Shown: positions 43,869-55,252, counted from the stretch's first letter. The stretch is 64,000 nucleotides of DNA from Lasiosphaeris hirsuta (GCA_030549175.1 JAUKUA010000004.1:2542001-2606000); one strand, 5' to 3'. Numbers and translations are program-made. The notes: generated from the letters alone by a model not told the origin.

Positions 43869-45285
43869 CAACGTCTAGCGATTCCAAATTTCGGGTCATC
43901 GTCGTCGGCGGCGGGTCCGTTGGGCTGACAGCCGCCCATGCGTTATCGCAAGCTGGCATCGACTATGTCGTTCTCGAAAACCACTCCTCGGTCACGACCG
44001 ACGTGGGGGCCAGCCTAGTCCTATGGCCACATGGTTTGCGTGTTTTGGCACAGCTTGGCCTCCTCAAACCCCTCCGCGACGCGTCCGTAGGCATGTGTCG
44101 CACCCAAAGCGTGACCCTGACCGGGGAGAAGTACAGGGACAGCCACGTCCTCGATGCCATCTTTGAGAAGTGGGTGGGGCGGCTTTACAAAGTCAGGTGC
44201 ATGTACTGATCGTAGCTTCTTGCTCCCAGTCACGGCACACGAACAAACCATCTTCCACCGAGCCCACCTCCTGCGCGTCCTCCACGAGAACTTCGGCGAG
44301 GCCGACAAGGCCTGCATCCTCACCGACAAAAAGGTGACCGACATTGTTGTCAATGACGACGGAGTGGAAGCCCGCTGCGCTGACGGGAGTACCCACCACG
44401 GGTCCATCCTCATCGGCGTCGACGAGGCGCACAGCGTGGTCCGCCAGAGGATGCACGAGCTCGCCGTCAAAGCCTCGGCTCCCAAGGTCAACCCGGAGCA
44501 GCCCTACTTAGCCGAGTACCGGGCCTTGTGGTGCACCTTTCCCCGGCAGCAGGGCGTCGGAACCGGCGATGCCATCGATGTCCACGGCGACGGCGCCTCG
44601 CTGCAGTGCATCGTCGGCCAGGACTGATCGTGGATTTTCCTCTACGAGCGGCTAGCAGAGCCGATCCGGGACCGCGTGTCGTACTCGCAGGAGGACATTG
44701 AAGCCTTCGCTGCGCGCTTTGGGGACCATGCCATCAGCGAGCACCTCAAGGTCAAGGACGTCTTTCACCAGAGATACACGGCCGGCATGGCGAACCTTGA
44801 GGAGGGGATTGTCAAGCATTGGAGCTGGGACCGCATTGTTCTGGTCGGCGATGCGTGCCACAAGTTCACGCCGAACCAGGGGTTGGGGTACAACAACGGT
44901 GTGCAGGACGTCGTGAGGCTTCTGAATGAGCTGCGTCGGGTTGTACCTGTCGACGGCTCTGCTACACCGAGTCTGGGTGCTCTCACCAAGGCCTTTTCCC
45001 GGTATCAGGCATCTCGAAAGAAAGCGGTGAAGAAAGACTACAAGTCCTCATTTGAAACGACAAGGATGTCGGTCTGGAGCAGCTGGGCATACTACATTAT
45101 CCATCGCCACCTATTACCTTCCATCTACCCAGTCGAGCGAAAGAAAGATGGTTAAAATGATAACATCCTCAATCATCAGCAAGGGTCCTATTTTGGATTT
45201 TGTCGAGGGCGAGGAACCCTTTGAGGGAAAGGTGCCATGGAAGAATAGGATTGCAGCCCTGGAGAAGACGCCCAAGAGACTGTGA
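43869..45285 (+). pseudogene. Broken FAD-dependent monooxygenase
   Basis: Relic of a flavoprotein hydroxylase of the type used in fungal polyketide/meroterpenoid pathways. The Rossmann motif RVIVVGGGSVGLTAAHAL starts at 43892, and LVLWPHGLRVLAQLGLL, RAHLLRVLHENF and the second FAD motif LVGDACHKFTPNQGLGYNNG (about 44840) follow in order. A 46-nt intron (44170-44215) joins FEK to NFLLPVTAHEQ. Lesions: TGA at 44625-44627 in GQD*SWIF (CGA to TGA), a frame change near 45150 that separates PVERKK from SIISKGPILDFVEGEEPFEG, and no in-frame ATG before the Rossmann motif (TAA upstream). About 420 residues are otherwise conserved, so inactivation looks recent. Confidence 0.8.
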
Positions 45286-45390
45286 TTATTTGGCAGGATG
45301 AGATTGGGGTATAGGTACGGCTTGTAATTTATAGACGAGTGCTACCTAGAGTTATGTTTGGTTTACATGTACCGTCTATCGACGTGAAGT

Positions 45391-46212
45391 TTAGTAACGA
45401 TCCATGATCAACTGCGTCTTCAACGAGTCCTGCGCCAGAAACCAGCCCTTGAGCGTAAGCAGATTGACCAAGTCGTCGTGTTTGCTGGAGGCTGTGGTGT
45501 TGCTTGTCGTCTTGAACGAGGCCTCGACAATGTACTCGATGCCGGTCCCGGCGGCGTCGCGGATGGGCCACACCTCAATGTACAGCTCCTGGCCGCTCCA
45601 GGTGCCAACGGAGCGCTTGGCCAGCACCGGGCCATAGATACGGGACGAGGCGAGCGCCGTGATGCCCCAGTTGTTGGAGCTCCAGTCCTCGAACTTGCCT
45701 GGGGCCTCGTCGATGAGGATGGAGCGCGAATCGGACTGATTCGGGAGGTCCTGGCCGCTGTAGCCCGAGCCCGACGATGACTTCTTCCGGCTGATGGAGA
45801 GCGTCTTCGCCGTGTAGCCCCACTCGATCTGGGCGTCGTAGTTGGTGTCGCTCGAGTCGAAGCCGTCGACGTTGGCGGTCGAGAGCGCCCCGTCGATGCT
45901 GCCGCCCGTGACGGGGTAGCGCTTCTTGTACGTGAGCTCAAAGTCGTCCTCGCCCTCGGTCTTGCGGATGCGCGGGCTCCAGCCGGCGTTGTAGATGGTC
46001 TTGTCGTTCTTGTCGAGGAACTGCACGTTCATCTTGGTGACGGTGGTGGGCATGGAGAACTGGGCCAAGACGGTCGCCACTAGCTTGTGGTTGGCATCGA
46101 GCACCGCCGTCGGGTTGAGCAGCAGCTTGACCTCGTAGTCGGGCACCAGGTTTGATGCCGCCTGTACACCACAGGCCGCCGTAGCCGCCACGACAGCAGT
46201 GAAGAAACGCAT
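45391..46212 (-). CDS. Secreted protein of unknown function
   Basis: Single exon, 273 residues. Signal peptide MRFFTAVVAATAACGVQA; mature start near ASNLVPDYEVKLLLNPTAVL. The sequence is beta-rich, with few cysteines (none in the mature part), and has one N-glycosylation site near the C-terminus (SNTT). The segments TKMNVQFLDKNDKTIYNAGW and KTEGEDDFELTYKKRYPV are charged and regularly spaced. These resemble an extracellular fungal family of unknown function with CYTH-like spacing, though I would not assign it. Intact, GC-rich, convergent with the monooxygenase relic. Confidence 0.75.
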   Translation of the reverse strand: MRFFTAVVAATAACGVQAASNLVPDYEVKLLLNPTAVLDANHKLVATVLAQFSMPTTVTKMNVQFLDKNDKTIYNAGWSPRIRKTEGEDDFELTYKKRYPVTGGSIDGALSTANVDGFDSSDTNYDAQIEWGYTAKTLSISRKKSSSGSGYSGQDLPNQSDSRSILIDEAPGKFEDWSSNNWGITALASSRIYGPVLAKRSVGTWSGQELYIEVWPIRDAAGTGIEYIVEASFKTTSNTTASSKHDDLVNLLTLKGWFLAQDSLKTQLIMDRY

Positions 46213-47249
46213 GATGCTTAGTTAGGGTTGAAGGGTTTTGTGGAAGAAATGCCAGGTTGCCGGGTTGTCCAGGAATCGGGTTACGTTTAGCCGCCTTCTT
46301 GTAGTACACGCCTCTGGAACGCTACTTGTGCAATAGAACGACTCGCTGGACCTTGAACCACGTCCTTCGGCGCTAGACGTTGGCGTGAAGCGAGGAGCGG
46401 TCGACACGTTGCGTGAAGCACACTTCAGATTTGCCAATTTTGGCTGTAGGACTAAGCGAGAGACATGTTCCAGCTAGCCTCGCTGATAGGCCAATGACGG
46501 TACGCCGGCAATATCGTGGTCGTCCAGGCCCTCATTCAAATCAGCTTGACCTTCTGCGCTCACCGGGCACTTCCGCCACACGCGCTAGCTCGGCCGACAT
46601 CGCCAAGAAAGGTATCGCTCTCCACATCAGACAACCACTTTGTTCCGGAGACTGTACAAACTTGGCTATTTGGTGCCCACGTGCTTCAATAAACTGCACA
46701 AAAGTCGACAACTTGGCCCCTGGGTGTGGTCGGCGTCATGGGATACAGTTACATCAGCCCTGAGTTACATTGGGAGGGTGAACTGAAGTATAACGAATAA
46801 TTCACTCAGAAATGCCAATGTAACGCTCTTGCTGTACGCCACTCCTCCCAAAAGGTGATTAAAAAGGAGAATTACCTCAGCCTCGGGGAATCCGACGACA
46901 TAGGCATCTTCGTAGAAGAGGGACTATCGGTCTGTTTATGCGTCGACTAGCAGCTTTTGCTGAACGTCGAAAACTTGAAACGGTTCGGTTGGTATACAAC
47001 GTCCAATTTCCCGTGTTGGCTCCACCCTTGACTTGACAATTCCGAGTCTGGCTCGCCGTGCATTAGCTTGCCATACCTTTCCGTGCGCAAGGGAGCTGAT
47101 GGCAGGGCTGCCATGAGCACGGTCCTCGAGCGTCAAAACCCCGATTTAGACCAATGTATTACCAAACACCATGTCGCAACCTAGCCTTTCCCTTCCGCTA
47201 CATCTTTTGGGCGTTCCGCGGTTGCCGGTAGTCCCTACACCATAGGGAT
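46213..47249. other. Gene-free stretch
   Basis: Promoter of the secreted-protein gene followed by about 900 bases without a recognisable gene. Plus frame 46413-46763 and minus frame 46936-47136 have no protein-like content. Confidence 0.45.
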
Positions 47250-47387
47250 ATGAAGATATTCTTGTTGAAGAACGGTGCCAACTGGACCGAGCTTCAGCGG
47301 TACTCCGAGGAGGAGTCACCGATGGATGTAGACTTTGTCAACCAGACCAGACCGATTATGTCCTTACCTGCTCACCGAGCTGAATGA
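47250..47387 (+). pseudogene. Possible ankyrin-repeat fragment
   Basis: 45 codons from the ATG at 47250: MKIFLLKNGANWTELQRYSE...NQTRPIMSLPAHRAE. FLLKNGANW is the usual ending of an ankyrin repeat helix-loop. Isolated from any other repeat, so a weak call; possibly an outlier of the ankyrin relic at 50-52 kb. Confidence 0.28.
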
Positions 47388-48082
47388 AGAAAGCTCTGCG
47401 ATAGGTGGTCTATTTTTTGGACAAATAGGTCTCTCTGAGTGGCCAATTGCTAGTCATCTACGCTGTATGCACAACTTACTCCCTAGTCTGTCTACCTACC
47501 GTAGGTAATTACCTAGGTACATTACCTGCTACCAGTTGACTCTACATCCCTCAGTTGGTGAGTGCGACAAGGTCACGTTTCATGAAAATTTATGGAAAAC
47601 AGAAAAAGCATAATAAATCCAAGTTCTGGTAGTTTTATTGCTGAAAGGATTACCAGTGCTCAACCCTCATCCCTGCTCAGAAGATACTACAACACTGGCA
47701 CAACACGGAACTCACGTCCCCACAGCCATCCTCCACTTCTTCTCTCAAACACACACACGTCACTCACTCACTTGTTGCGTCTGTTAGCTGCAGTATCTAT
47801 CATCCACCTGCAAGATAAGATTAGAGTGATGCTATTAGAACATGCAGATCTTACGGAACGGCTTGGACTTTAGTCTCTTTGGGTGTCGCCACCGCCATTT
47901 ATTCTCAACAGCCCTCAAATCGACTCACAAGTGGATATGGTAATGGATAGGTAACTATCTTACTTGCTGTATAAATTACGAGAATGTCTCGCACACAATT
48001 TGCAGAGTTCTCTCTCTGGAGAAGTATCACACTCACCAAAAACACAAACACGCAAACGGCCAGTCATTCCAGCATCTGGAAA
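47388..48082. other. Intergenic region with TACCTAGGTA-type palindromes
   Basis: AT-rich stretch with overlapping CTACCTA, GTAGGTA and TACCTAGGTA motifs at about 47500-47530. Serves as promoter of the following small secreted protein. No gene seen. Confidence 0.45.
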
Positions 48083-48482
48083 ATGTGCTCTTTCGCTCTC
48101 CCCTTATTAGCTCTGTTTTCTACGGCAGCGGCCGTGCTTCCTGCCGTCATATTGTGTGGGTGCCCCGGCATCGGGGTCGAGTGGTTATAGCTTCACCATG
48201 GCATACGGGGAAAACTTCCGGTATCTAGTGGACACGCCTACAGCAGCCGCGCAGCTATGCTCGAATGGAGGCGGGTTGCTAGATTACGCACTCGACGCTA
48301 CGGGGAGCGTCATGTGGAAAATCGTGCCGCGTAACACGGTCGCCGGGCTCGGTTACAATACCTCAGTGATTGCTATCAACGGGCTAGCTGGGTTGTTGGC
48401 AACTCTGCAGGTTGACGTCATGACACCGAACTCTCCCCATTATAACCCTCTCGTGACCTTCCTTCAAAAGATCGCAGCTTAG
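48083..48482 (+). CDS. Small secreted protein, frame continuity uncertain
   Basis: The ATG at 48083 opens a signal peptide (MCSFALPLLALFSTAAAVLP) but its own frame stops after 35 codons. The downstream frame is open to 48482: SGYSFTMAYGENFRYLVDTP, AQLCSNGGGLLDYALDATG, LVTFLQKIAA. A 37-nt GTGTGG..TAG intron would join VI to FFTMAYGENF in frame. That is short for a fungal intron and has a poor donor. Otherwise a one-base indel near 48150 separates the two. About 120 residues if joined, with few cysteines. No family recognised. Confidence 0.45.
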
Positions 48483-48997
48483 ATTGATCTGGCATATCCT
48501 ATCACTACCTGTAAGTCTTTATGTTCGGCCCTCAGCGCTTGCCACATGCCGAATCCCAAAACTCACTGGTTCTGTTCAGATTCATAAAGTACCAGAGCGA
48601 GAAGAGAAGCGTTCCACTCCATGAGTGTAGCGCTGTGGTGGCAGCCATGTTTTGCCACCATCACCAACTCCATGTCACTCTCTTGCGAGCCCTGCAGGGT
48701 CAAGTAAGTCATTCATTCATACAATACGTTATCACGATACACTATGTCAGCCGCCTTACATGGTCACCCTAGAACAAGGCCCTGGGACAAGGCCTTACAA
48801 CTCTATTTCGAAGCCGGACAGTTCTCCGAATTCAACCTTCTTCTTTGTCTGTAAGTAGCAGTGTTCCCGCACTGCATTGTAGCTAGATCTTCAGACTACT
48901 TATCAGTGTCCTTGCATCGGTTGCCCCCTGTGCGGACAGAAAATTATCTTTCGACCTGGAAACCCTTCATTACCAAAATAACGACTCCTCCACCACG
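48483..48997. other. Intergenic region
   Basis: 3' regions of the two convergent small genes. No feature recognised. Confidence 0.45.
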
Positions 48998-49378
48998 CTA
49001 CGCCCCCGTCGCCGTCTCCGCATCCGTCCTCCCACCCCCACCCTCAAACCAAGCCCTCAAATCAGCCAGCTCCCCCTCAGTAAGGACCGACGCTTCGGTG
49101 CCCCAAGTGGCGAAGATCAGCCCGGTCAAGCTGCCGTGAGCTTTCGCGCCGGCGCCCAGCTCCTCGCCCTCGCTGTCCAGCATGCCCCGCTCGCGGAGGA
49201 TGTCGCGGGCCTGCGCGGGATATTGAGCGAAGCGCCGCAAGTCGAGGATCGACTCGTCGTCAAAGATGGGGCACTCGTCGTCGTGCCGCGCGATCACCTC
49301 GCGCGCGAGCGTGTGCGTGCTGGTCATCGAGCGGACGGACGGGCCTGTGTAGTTGTTGGACGTGTTGCGTTGAGGCAT
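48998..49378 (-). CDS. Hypothetical protein, 126 residues
   Basis: Single open frame from the ATG at 49378: MPQRNTSNNYTGPSVRSMTS, then ECPIFDDESILDLRRFAQYP, AQARDILRERGMLDSEGEEL and ASVLTEGELADLRAWFEGGG. High GC and third-position bias match the genes of the window more than its intergenic DNA, and two helical segments with acidic faces are visible. No signal peptide, membrane span or known domain. An uncharacterised orphan; a chance frame is possible. Confidence 0.5.
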   Translation of the reverse strand: MPQRNTSNNYTGPSVRSMTSTHTLAREVIARHDDECPIFDDESILDLRRFAQYPAQARDILRERGMLDSEGEELGAGAKAHGSLTGLIFATWGTEASVLTEGELADLRAWFEGGGGRTDAETATGA

Positions 49379-50148
49379 TGTCGGAGTTGGAGTAGTTGGT
49401 TTCTAGGGGAAATGTCTTGGTGTGGTGTTTTGAAACTTGGAACCCGAATTGTGGGGGGGGTTTTTTTTTTTGCTTGTTTGCATTTCCGGTAGTAAAGTCG
49501 GAATAGGTGTTTGTTTTGTACCTGTTTGTTTTTGTTCTCACCCAGCACCTCCCTCTTTGAGAAGTCGCCCGTGCGCAACACAACGCGGGATGCTGCCCAG
49601 GCAACGGCATTGTCGCAGCCGTGGTTGGCCAACGACCTTCCAAATCACACATCGCTAATTATCCAGGTACAGGTGCCTATTTGTTCGGGCATGCGTTCCT
49701 GGCTTTATTCAGGCATACACTCCTGAAACCTAGCGCGACAATACCGATTTTGACTTGGTGCAGACAGAGAGAGAGAGATTCATCAAGCGAATAAAATATT
49801 TCAAAGTCTTCTAGTCGGCTACACACATCCCAATATACCAAGAACAAAATTTATCGCATGCCTTCATTGTGGAGAGATAATAGAACTATAGAGCTATCTA
49901 TCTTTTTACTAACAATCCACCTTCTCTCCCGCCATCCCAGCGAGGCTTAAACACTAGCATCTCTACGGTGCCTCAGAGCCAAAAACACGATCAGAGCTGT
50001 ACGGCCTGGGCTTTAACCCTGGCAGGTCTGGGAATTGAAACGACGTATAGTAAATAATGCGGGTGAAACTCAGGGCTTGGGAGACCGCTCATGACATCTT
50101 CTGAGAGGAGATGGATTTGTTAGACAACTTGGCAAGGACTATTGCAGC
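49379..50148. other. Gene-free stretch
   Basis: Promoter of the hypothetical gene, G8-T11 tract at 49453-49471, and AT-rich DNA up to the ankyrin relic. No gene seen. Confidence 0.45.
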
Positions 50149-51850
50149 TTGGGAACAAGAACCACTTTGCTCTCTGCCCTGATACGGAGCCGACATGGTA
50201 ATATCAACATGGACCTTTTTGAGGTGTTGATGCCCAAAGGTGCCCGTTTGGACCACACCTTACTCGAAGCAGCTCGTTCGAATAACCGCGAGCTTGTTAC
50301 CTTTCTGCTAGATCACGGGGCCCCATCAGCTGCGAGCCCTGATCAGACCGCCCTGGGTTGCTGTATAGAGGAAGGGGTGGTCGACATGGATCAATTTCTC
50401 CACTATGCAGGCCTGATTGATCCGGGAGGGTCGACGTGTGTTGGCAAGCACGAGGACATGCTCGAATTTCTGCGCCGGACTCGATTACTACCAGGCATTA
50501 TACGTGCAACACGTGTGGAGCGGTGTTTTCTGATGCTATCCGCAAGGCCATCCGCAATTACGACTGGGACTTGATTGAGCAGTTAATGGCACATGGGGAC
50601 GATATTGATTTCAGCAAATGCCCTGGTGATGACACGGACCGTATCATATTGGACGACGCCGTCAAATATGGAAGTCTAGAGTTGATAGGATATCTCATCA
50701 ACCGTGGAGCAGCATTCGGTCGACGGACACTTCGTCTCGCGGTCGAAGCTGGTGGGGAGACTCTGGATGCGCTTCCCCCAATCATGCCACCAGCTATGGG
50801 CCCCAATGGCATTGAACCCGGACCCCTGTTGGAGTGGTCAGACCCAAATGACCCTCCGGCCATTGTGCGCGCGGCGCAGCTCAAGGACCCCTCAACGACC
50901 TCCACAATTCAATCGACGCTATTTACTCTATCATTCGTTAGTAAAGTAAATCGAGGGTAGGAGGAAACGTCTCCAACTTGGTAAGAACTCTCCCACGTGG
51001 TATGTCTTAAAGACGTTGACAGACTAAAGTGACCCAAAGGAATGTATTATTTACGTTCGAAGACAAGTGTTCCCGAACCTTAGATCTATATAAGTTGGTC
51101 CGACCTTATTACGGATGTATATGCCAATAACAGTAGATATAGAGTTTTCATTTAACTCAAGAGATAGCTTAACTTTCTGAGTTATGAGGTCTAGCCGCTT
51201 CTTGATATTTGGCCAGTTGTAACTTGAAACGATCCACTTAATACGTGAAGATGTACGTAATTACTTAATAATAAAATCTAAGAGTAGAGGTAAGTCTGTT
51301 ATGTATTCGTCGAGTACGTCGATAATTAGGAAGGTAGACTCTATGTTCGGATCCTTGAGAATACTGGTGAAGATCTATGATAACGTAACCCAAATATTTA
51401 CCCCCTTAAACAGCTACTCCCCTACGTCCTTATATCCCTCGTATATACATATGTATAATAAGCAATTGCTATTATTTGACGAGGGGATTGATGTCAACGC
51501 TTCCGGAACCAAGTCCGATTACCAATACACTGACATTGTGAATTTTGGTCGGACAGCGCTCGAGGGTGCTGCAGACCACGGCCGCTTGGAAATGGTGCAC
51601 CTCCTCCTTAAAGAAGGTGCAAGGGTCAAGGGTCTGTGCAAATCAATATTTGAAAGCCGTGATACTCGCCGAGCGCCACGGCCACCATGCTGTGGCCAAG
51701 TTCCTCAAGTCAGCACGTCGTAGCCGGGCCGAACCGGACGACTGTGACACAACAGCGGACCCCAATAGCTCAGTTGGTCATGACCAAACACAAATCGCAC
51801 AAGAAAAGCTACTAATACTTTCCCCCTGGCTGGGCTGCCGAACGAACTGA
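50149..51850 (+). pseudogene. Ankyrin-repeat gene relic in several frames
   Basis: Ankyrin-type repeats in order but in different frames: FEVLMPKGARLDHTLLEAAR and SNNRELVTFLLDHGAPSAAS (50215-50340), DAIRKAIRNYDWDLIEQLMA and YGSLELIGYLINRGAAFGRR (50530-50725), then, after about 500 AT-rich bases, LLLFDEGIDVNASG and GRTALEGAADHGRLEMVHLL (51470-51610) and YLKAVILAERHGHHAVAKFL (51650-51710). Frame changes occur near 50470 and 51645, and the middle gap carries an antisense NACHT relic. The style (GRTALEGAAEHGRLD) is that of fungal NACHT/ankyrin receptors. No start, NACHT domain or promoter belongs to it on this strand. Confidence 0.72.
51051..51443 (-). pseudogene. NACHT-domain relic, antisense within the ankyrin relic
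   Basis: Minus-strand reading gives a fungal NACHT core with stops: YEGYKDVGE*LFKGVNIWVT, LS*IFTSILKDPNIES, TFLIIDVLDEYITDLPLLLD (Walker B, LIIDxLDE), K*LRTSSRIKWIVSSYNWPN, RLDLITQKVKLSLELNENSI, then YIRNKVG. The order and spacing match the NACHT region of fungal NACHT-WD40/ankyrin proteins. Three in-frame TAG/TAA codons and unusually AT-rich codons (ATA, TTA, AAT) point to heavy C-to-T mutation. Walker A is not found. A dead fragment. Confidence 0.75.
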
Positions 51851-52400
51851 GGACGGCAGACTAGGAAACTAGGACAAGAGGGGAGCAGTCACTGTTGCTG
51901 CCAGTGGAGCGCGACATGGCCGATACCGCGGTGAACGCTGAGGTTGAGTGAAGACTGTGGGACCCAGAGGCAGCCGATGCCTCGATGGAAAACGTGGGTT
52001 CTCGCTGGCCAAGAGGAGATGAGGAAATGGAAATTGGCGAATCTAGCGTGGGGTGCACTAGTAGCCATAATAGCACCGAGGCGGATCACGACACGGAGTT
52101 TTACTATGGGCACCAAAAGCCTGTGGTGTCATGTAATGGGAGGACACAAGTAGCATTGCTACTACCTTAGGTAGTACCTACTTCCTCCTACTTACCACGT
52201 GAGTGATGAGGACTCGGATGGGATGATGACACGTGGATGGAAGCTTTGTCAAGGAAAAGTCACATCCGTTGAATTTCCAACGGGATTTATAGCCCACCCA
52301 AAAAGGGAGAAAAAGGTAGTATATAATGATACCTGGTAGGAACAGCAAATTGCAGGTTGGAGTTAATTCAATATTTTCCTCTTCACTCTTAACCGCGAAC
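51851..52400. other. Intergenic region with promoter of the next secreted protein
   Basis: Follows the ankyrin relic. Contains CTACCTTAGGTAGTACCTA-like palindromes at about 52164-52190 and a CACGTG near 52196-52201. No gene seen. Confidence 0.45.
52320..52326 (+). promoter_or_regulatory. TATA box candidate of the cysteine-rich secreted protein
   Basis: TATATAA 81 bases before the ATG at 52401, normal spacing. Confidence 0.45.
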
Positions 52401-53084
52401 ATGGTGGCATTCAATTTTCCCTACTTGGCAATGCTCGCTTCGGCTATCACGGTAGCTTCCCCAAGCAACCGACACCTATTAGCCCTAACCACGGAGAATA
52501 TTGACCTCCCCATTGGTAACATGTCCTGGCCCGGCCCTCTTACCGTCGGCGGGAACTCTGTCACACTCCACGGTAGTGCCCAGTCCATTTATAAACAGAT
52601 CTTGCTTCTCAGTCCCGAGTATGATCCACACAGAGCCCAGAAACTCGGCCCCCAGAAACGGGACGATGGGGGGATGGTACACCTGCCCCCACCTTGAACC
52701 CGGATATAGACACGAATGTTATTAACCGGGAAATCACAGGTGACCTGCTCCGGCGACCCCGTCCCCGAGCCGTGGAAATGGTGTGCCGAGGGCTTCCGGT
52801 ACCTCGAGGCGCTGGGAGGCGGCGAGTCGGGATGCATGGTCGGCGCCAACACGTGTGCGCGCGTGAGCTGCTCGACCTCGTGCGGCATTTTCCTCTGCAA
52901 CAAGTGTGAGGGCGATTTTTGGCTTCTGTGTCGGAACATTGTGAGCGACATGGCTGTCATTCTCGGCCTGTGCACCACATGGGATTGGGAGTCCCAGGCG
53001 ATTTGGGGAGGCGGTAGGCTTGACTATGAGGGATACTGGACTGAAATGATGGAAGTTGACTGTGCTGTGCTGGATGACGAGTGA
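52401..53084 (+). CDS. Secreted cysteine-rich protein
   Basis: Two exons (52401-52676, 52740-53084; 63-nt intron GTACAC..CAG) give 206 residues. Signal peptide MVAFNFPYLAMLASAITVAS. The intron joins RDDGGM to VTCSGDPVPEPWKWCAEG in frame. Exon 2 holds most cysteines: TCSGDP, KWCAEGFRYL, SGCMVGANTCARVSCSTSCG, FLCNKCEG, LLCRN and VDC. The pattern (CSGDP...GCxVxxNTCxRVSCS) recurs in small secreted proteins of Sordariomycetes that accumulate during plant or insect association; role unknown. Possible further intron near 52908 not supported by sites. No lesion. Confidence 0.75.
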
Positions 53085-55252
53085 TGGAAGGGCCGGGTGC
53101 TTGTTACTAGTAGTTCTACTACATGGGTACCTCTACACCTAGGTAGTCATTCCCCACAAGATTTTCTAACCAAGTCCAGATTACCTAGTCGCAAAGCATG
53201 AGCAGCGGGTGAGTCAAAGCGAGCACCTCCCTGAGCCAAGGTGAGTTCAGAGTTAATTAAGCCCGGCCATGGTTAGTCAGTACCGCGATTTAAAATCGGG
53301 TGTATGTGAGACACAAGGCACTACTACAGCGGCACTCATCAATTGCAGGGCTAGGATTATATATGGAGAGAAAATTATTGGCCCACTCGACTAGAGCTGA
53401 AGCAATTCCCAGCCTGCTGGATCGTAGCCTTGCCGAGAACGGTGATTGGCCTAAGTAGGGACTAAGCATGGCGCAAAGGCTAATACGCAAAGCAATTAAT
53501 GCAGCCGGTGGTGTTGTGGCCACAGGAATTGCAATACTTCGAGACACTCGCGCCTTTCTGATTGCTTGAACATTTGCAGCAGTTCCACATGTTGCTTACT
53601 TTTTAATGGAGAGCGGGGATAGGATACGTCTTTCTTCTTTCAGTCCTCGGTCCAATCAAGTCAAGTCGGGTTTCTCTTTCTGAGGTGAAGTCAAGAGAGG
53701 ATAAGGCGATATGATGATTAGCAGATTACTAGGGAGAACCATGTCTCCTCGTCTTTTTATGTCCATCTACTCTTTACTATCTATCAACATCACAATTAAC
53801 TTGTGCTTGTGATAGACACACTGGCGCCTTTAATGCTTTTTGTTTTTTTTGTTCTTTTACTCTTTGCCGCTGTTCTTGTTCGTTCCCCCTTTATGTTCTA
53901 CGATATGAAAGAAATATGCTAGAAAGAAAGCAGTTGTTGAGAAGCTCTGATGAGATTCCTTGTTTGTCCCCTTCCGGGCCGAGACGGCGGATCGGGACTC
54001 TGCTAGAAGATAGCACATAGCGTTCTGAATTTAGGAACAGGGTTACGTCAGCGAGACGAGATCATTGTCAGAGGAAGGGAAGGTGCACACCTAGGTGTCT
54101 TGACCCCCTCAAAAACAGTCGCAGTGGCGGTTTGGGTCTGTGATGACGAGCCACAGCGCACGAGTCTACGATGATATGAGGGTTTGAACGAAAATGGAAG
54201 CAAGGAATTCGGGGGCTCGAAGAAGGGCTATCTCATCGAACGTCCCTCGAAGCCGTGGCGAAATGATCGATAGGGGACCACGTGCTTGGTTGAGAACAGC
54301 ATAAGTGCTCAACGGCTTTCCTATGAAGTATTTCAACATCTACAGCTCTGGAAACTCAAGGACTTCATATACACTAATATCAGAGCCGTTGCAGAGTTGA
54401 AGGTGGCTCGTCATCGTCTGTCAAGGACAACTTGTAAGCGCCCACGACAACTTCAACCCTATCTTCAATGGGCGTCTCAGTCGAATTAAGGGATTAGATC
54501 AATTCATCAGCACCAAGAGGACCCAACGACCAGAACATACGTGGGCGCGTCCAGGGGCTCCCAATGGTTCCACTCGGCCAGAGGACCCTGTCTCCACCGC
54601 TTTGGTAAGACTCGATTGTCAAATGAGGACTCTCGGTTTCGAGCTGGGACGTCTCGTTACGGTCTGGCGCGGGCTGTATGACGATGTCAGACAGCCGCGA
54701 TTGAGAGAGTTCCAGGGACGCCAGCTTATCAGCGCTATGAGGTGCGACTGGGGCGAAGCCCGAGCGCGGACATTAGCTTTCTGATTAAACTGGCCGAGTA
54801 AATCGTTGAATAGCAAAAGTTTTCAGAAGGTACTCAGCTATGTACGTGTAAAAGGCTGCCTTATGACAGTAGAGTTACCAGGGCAACGGCCAACATTTCG
54901 GCTTAGTCAACGTTGTGACCCCTTTCTTTGGTACTTCAGCATTTCCACTTCTTCTTGGAGTTCCGGATCTAATAGGGCCTCTTTTTTTCTCGGGGGTTCT
55001 TGTGTTTGTGGTGCGCAGGGTCCGGAGCCGCTGGTTCGTGGAGAAAAGGGCTTAAGGCCCCGGATCTGGTTCCAGATGCCGTTGCCACAGTCCTTGCGCT
55101 TGGTAAGACTGAAAACCGACAACCGGGTATCCACTGTGGAAGGAAAAAAAAAAACTAATCGTCTGACACTTCTGGAGCTGAGCAATGGAGATAAAAGAAG
55201 ATTGAATTGAGTCTGCTACAGCTAAGAGAGCAAGGCGCGTGAGCGCCGAATA
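53085..55252. other. Long gene-poor stretch before the transposon
   Basis: About 2.2 kb without a recognisable gene. Notable points: a 33-codon ORF at 53468-53569 (MAQRLIRKAINAAGGVVATG...) with an amphipathic, glycine-rich hydrophobic core but no support; pyrimidine-rich DNA at 53750-53900; frames 54602-54784 and 54907-55185 with charged content but no known family. Probably degraded repeat sequence and old flanks. Confidence 0.4.

Noticed and set aside
53468..53569. 33-codon ORF with an amphipathic glycine-rich core
   Set aside because: Too short to judge, no signal peptide, no transcript evidence; mentioned only in the intergenic note.
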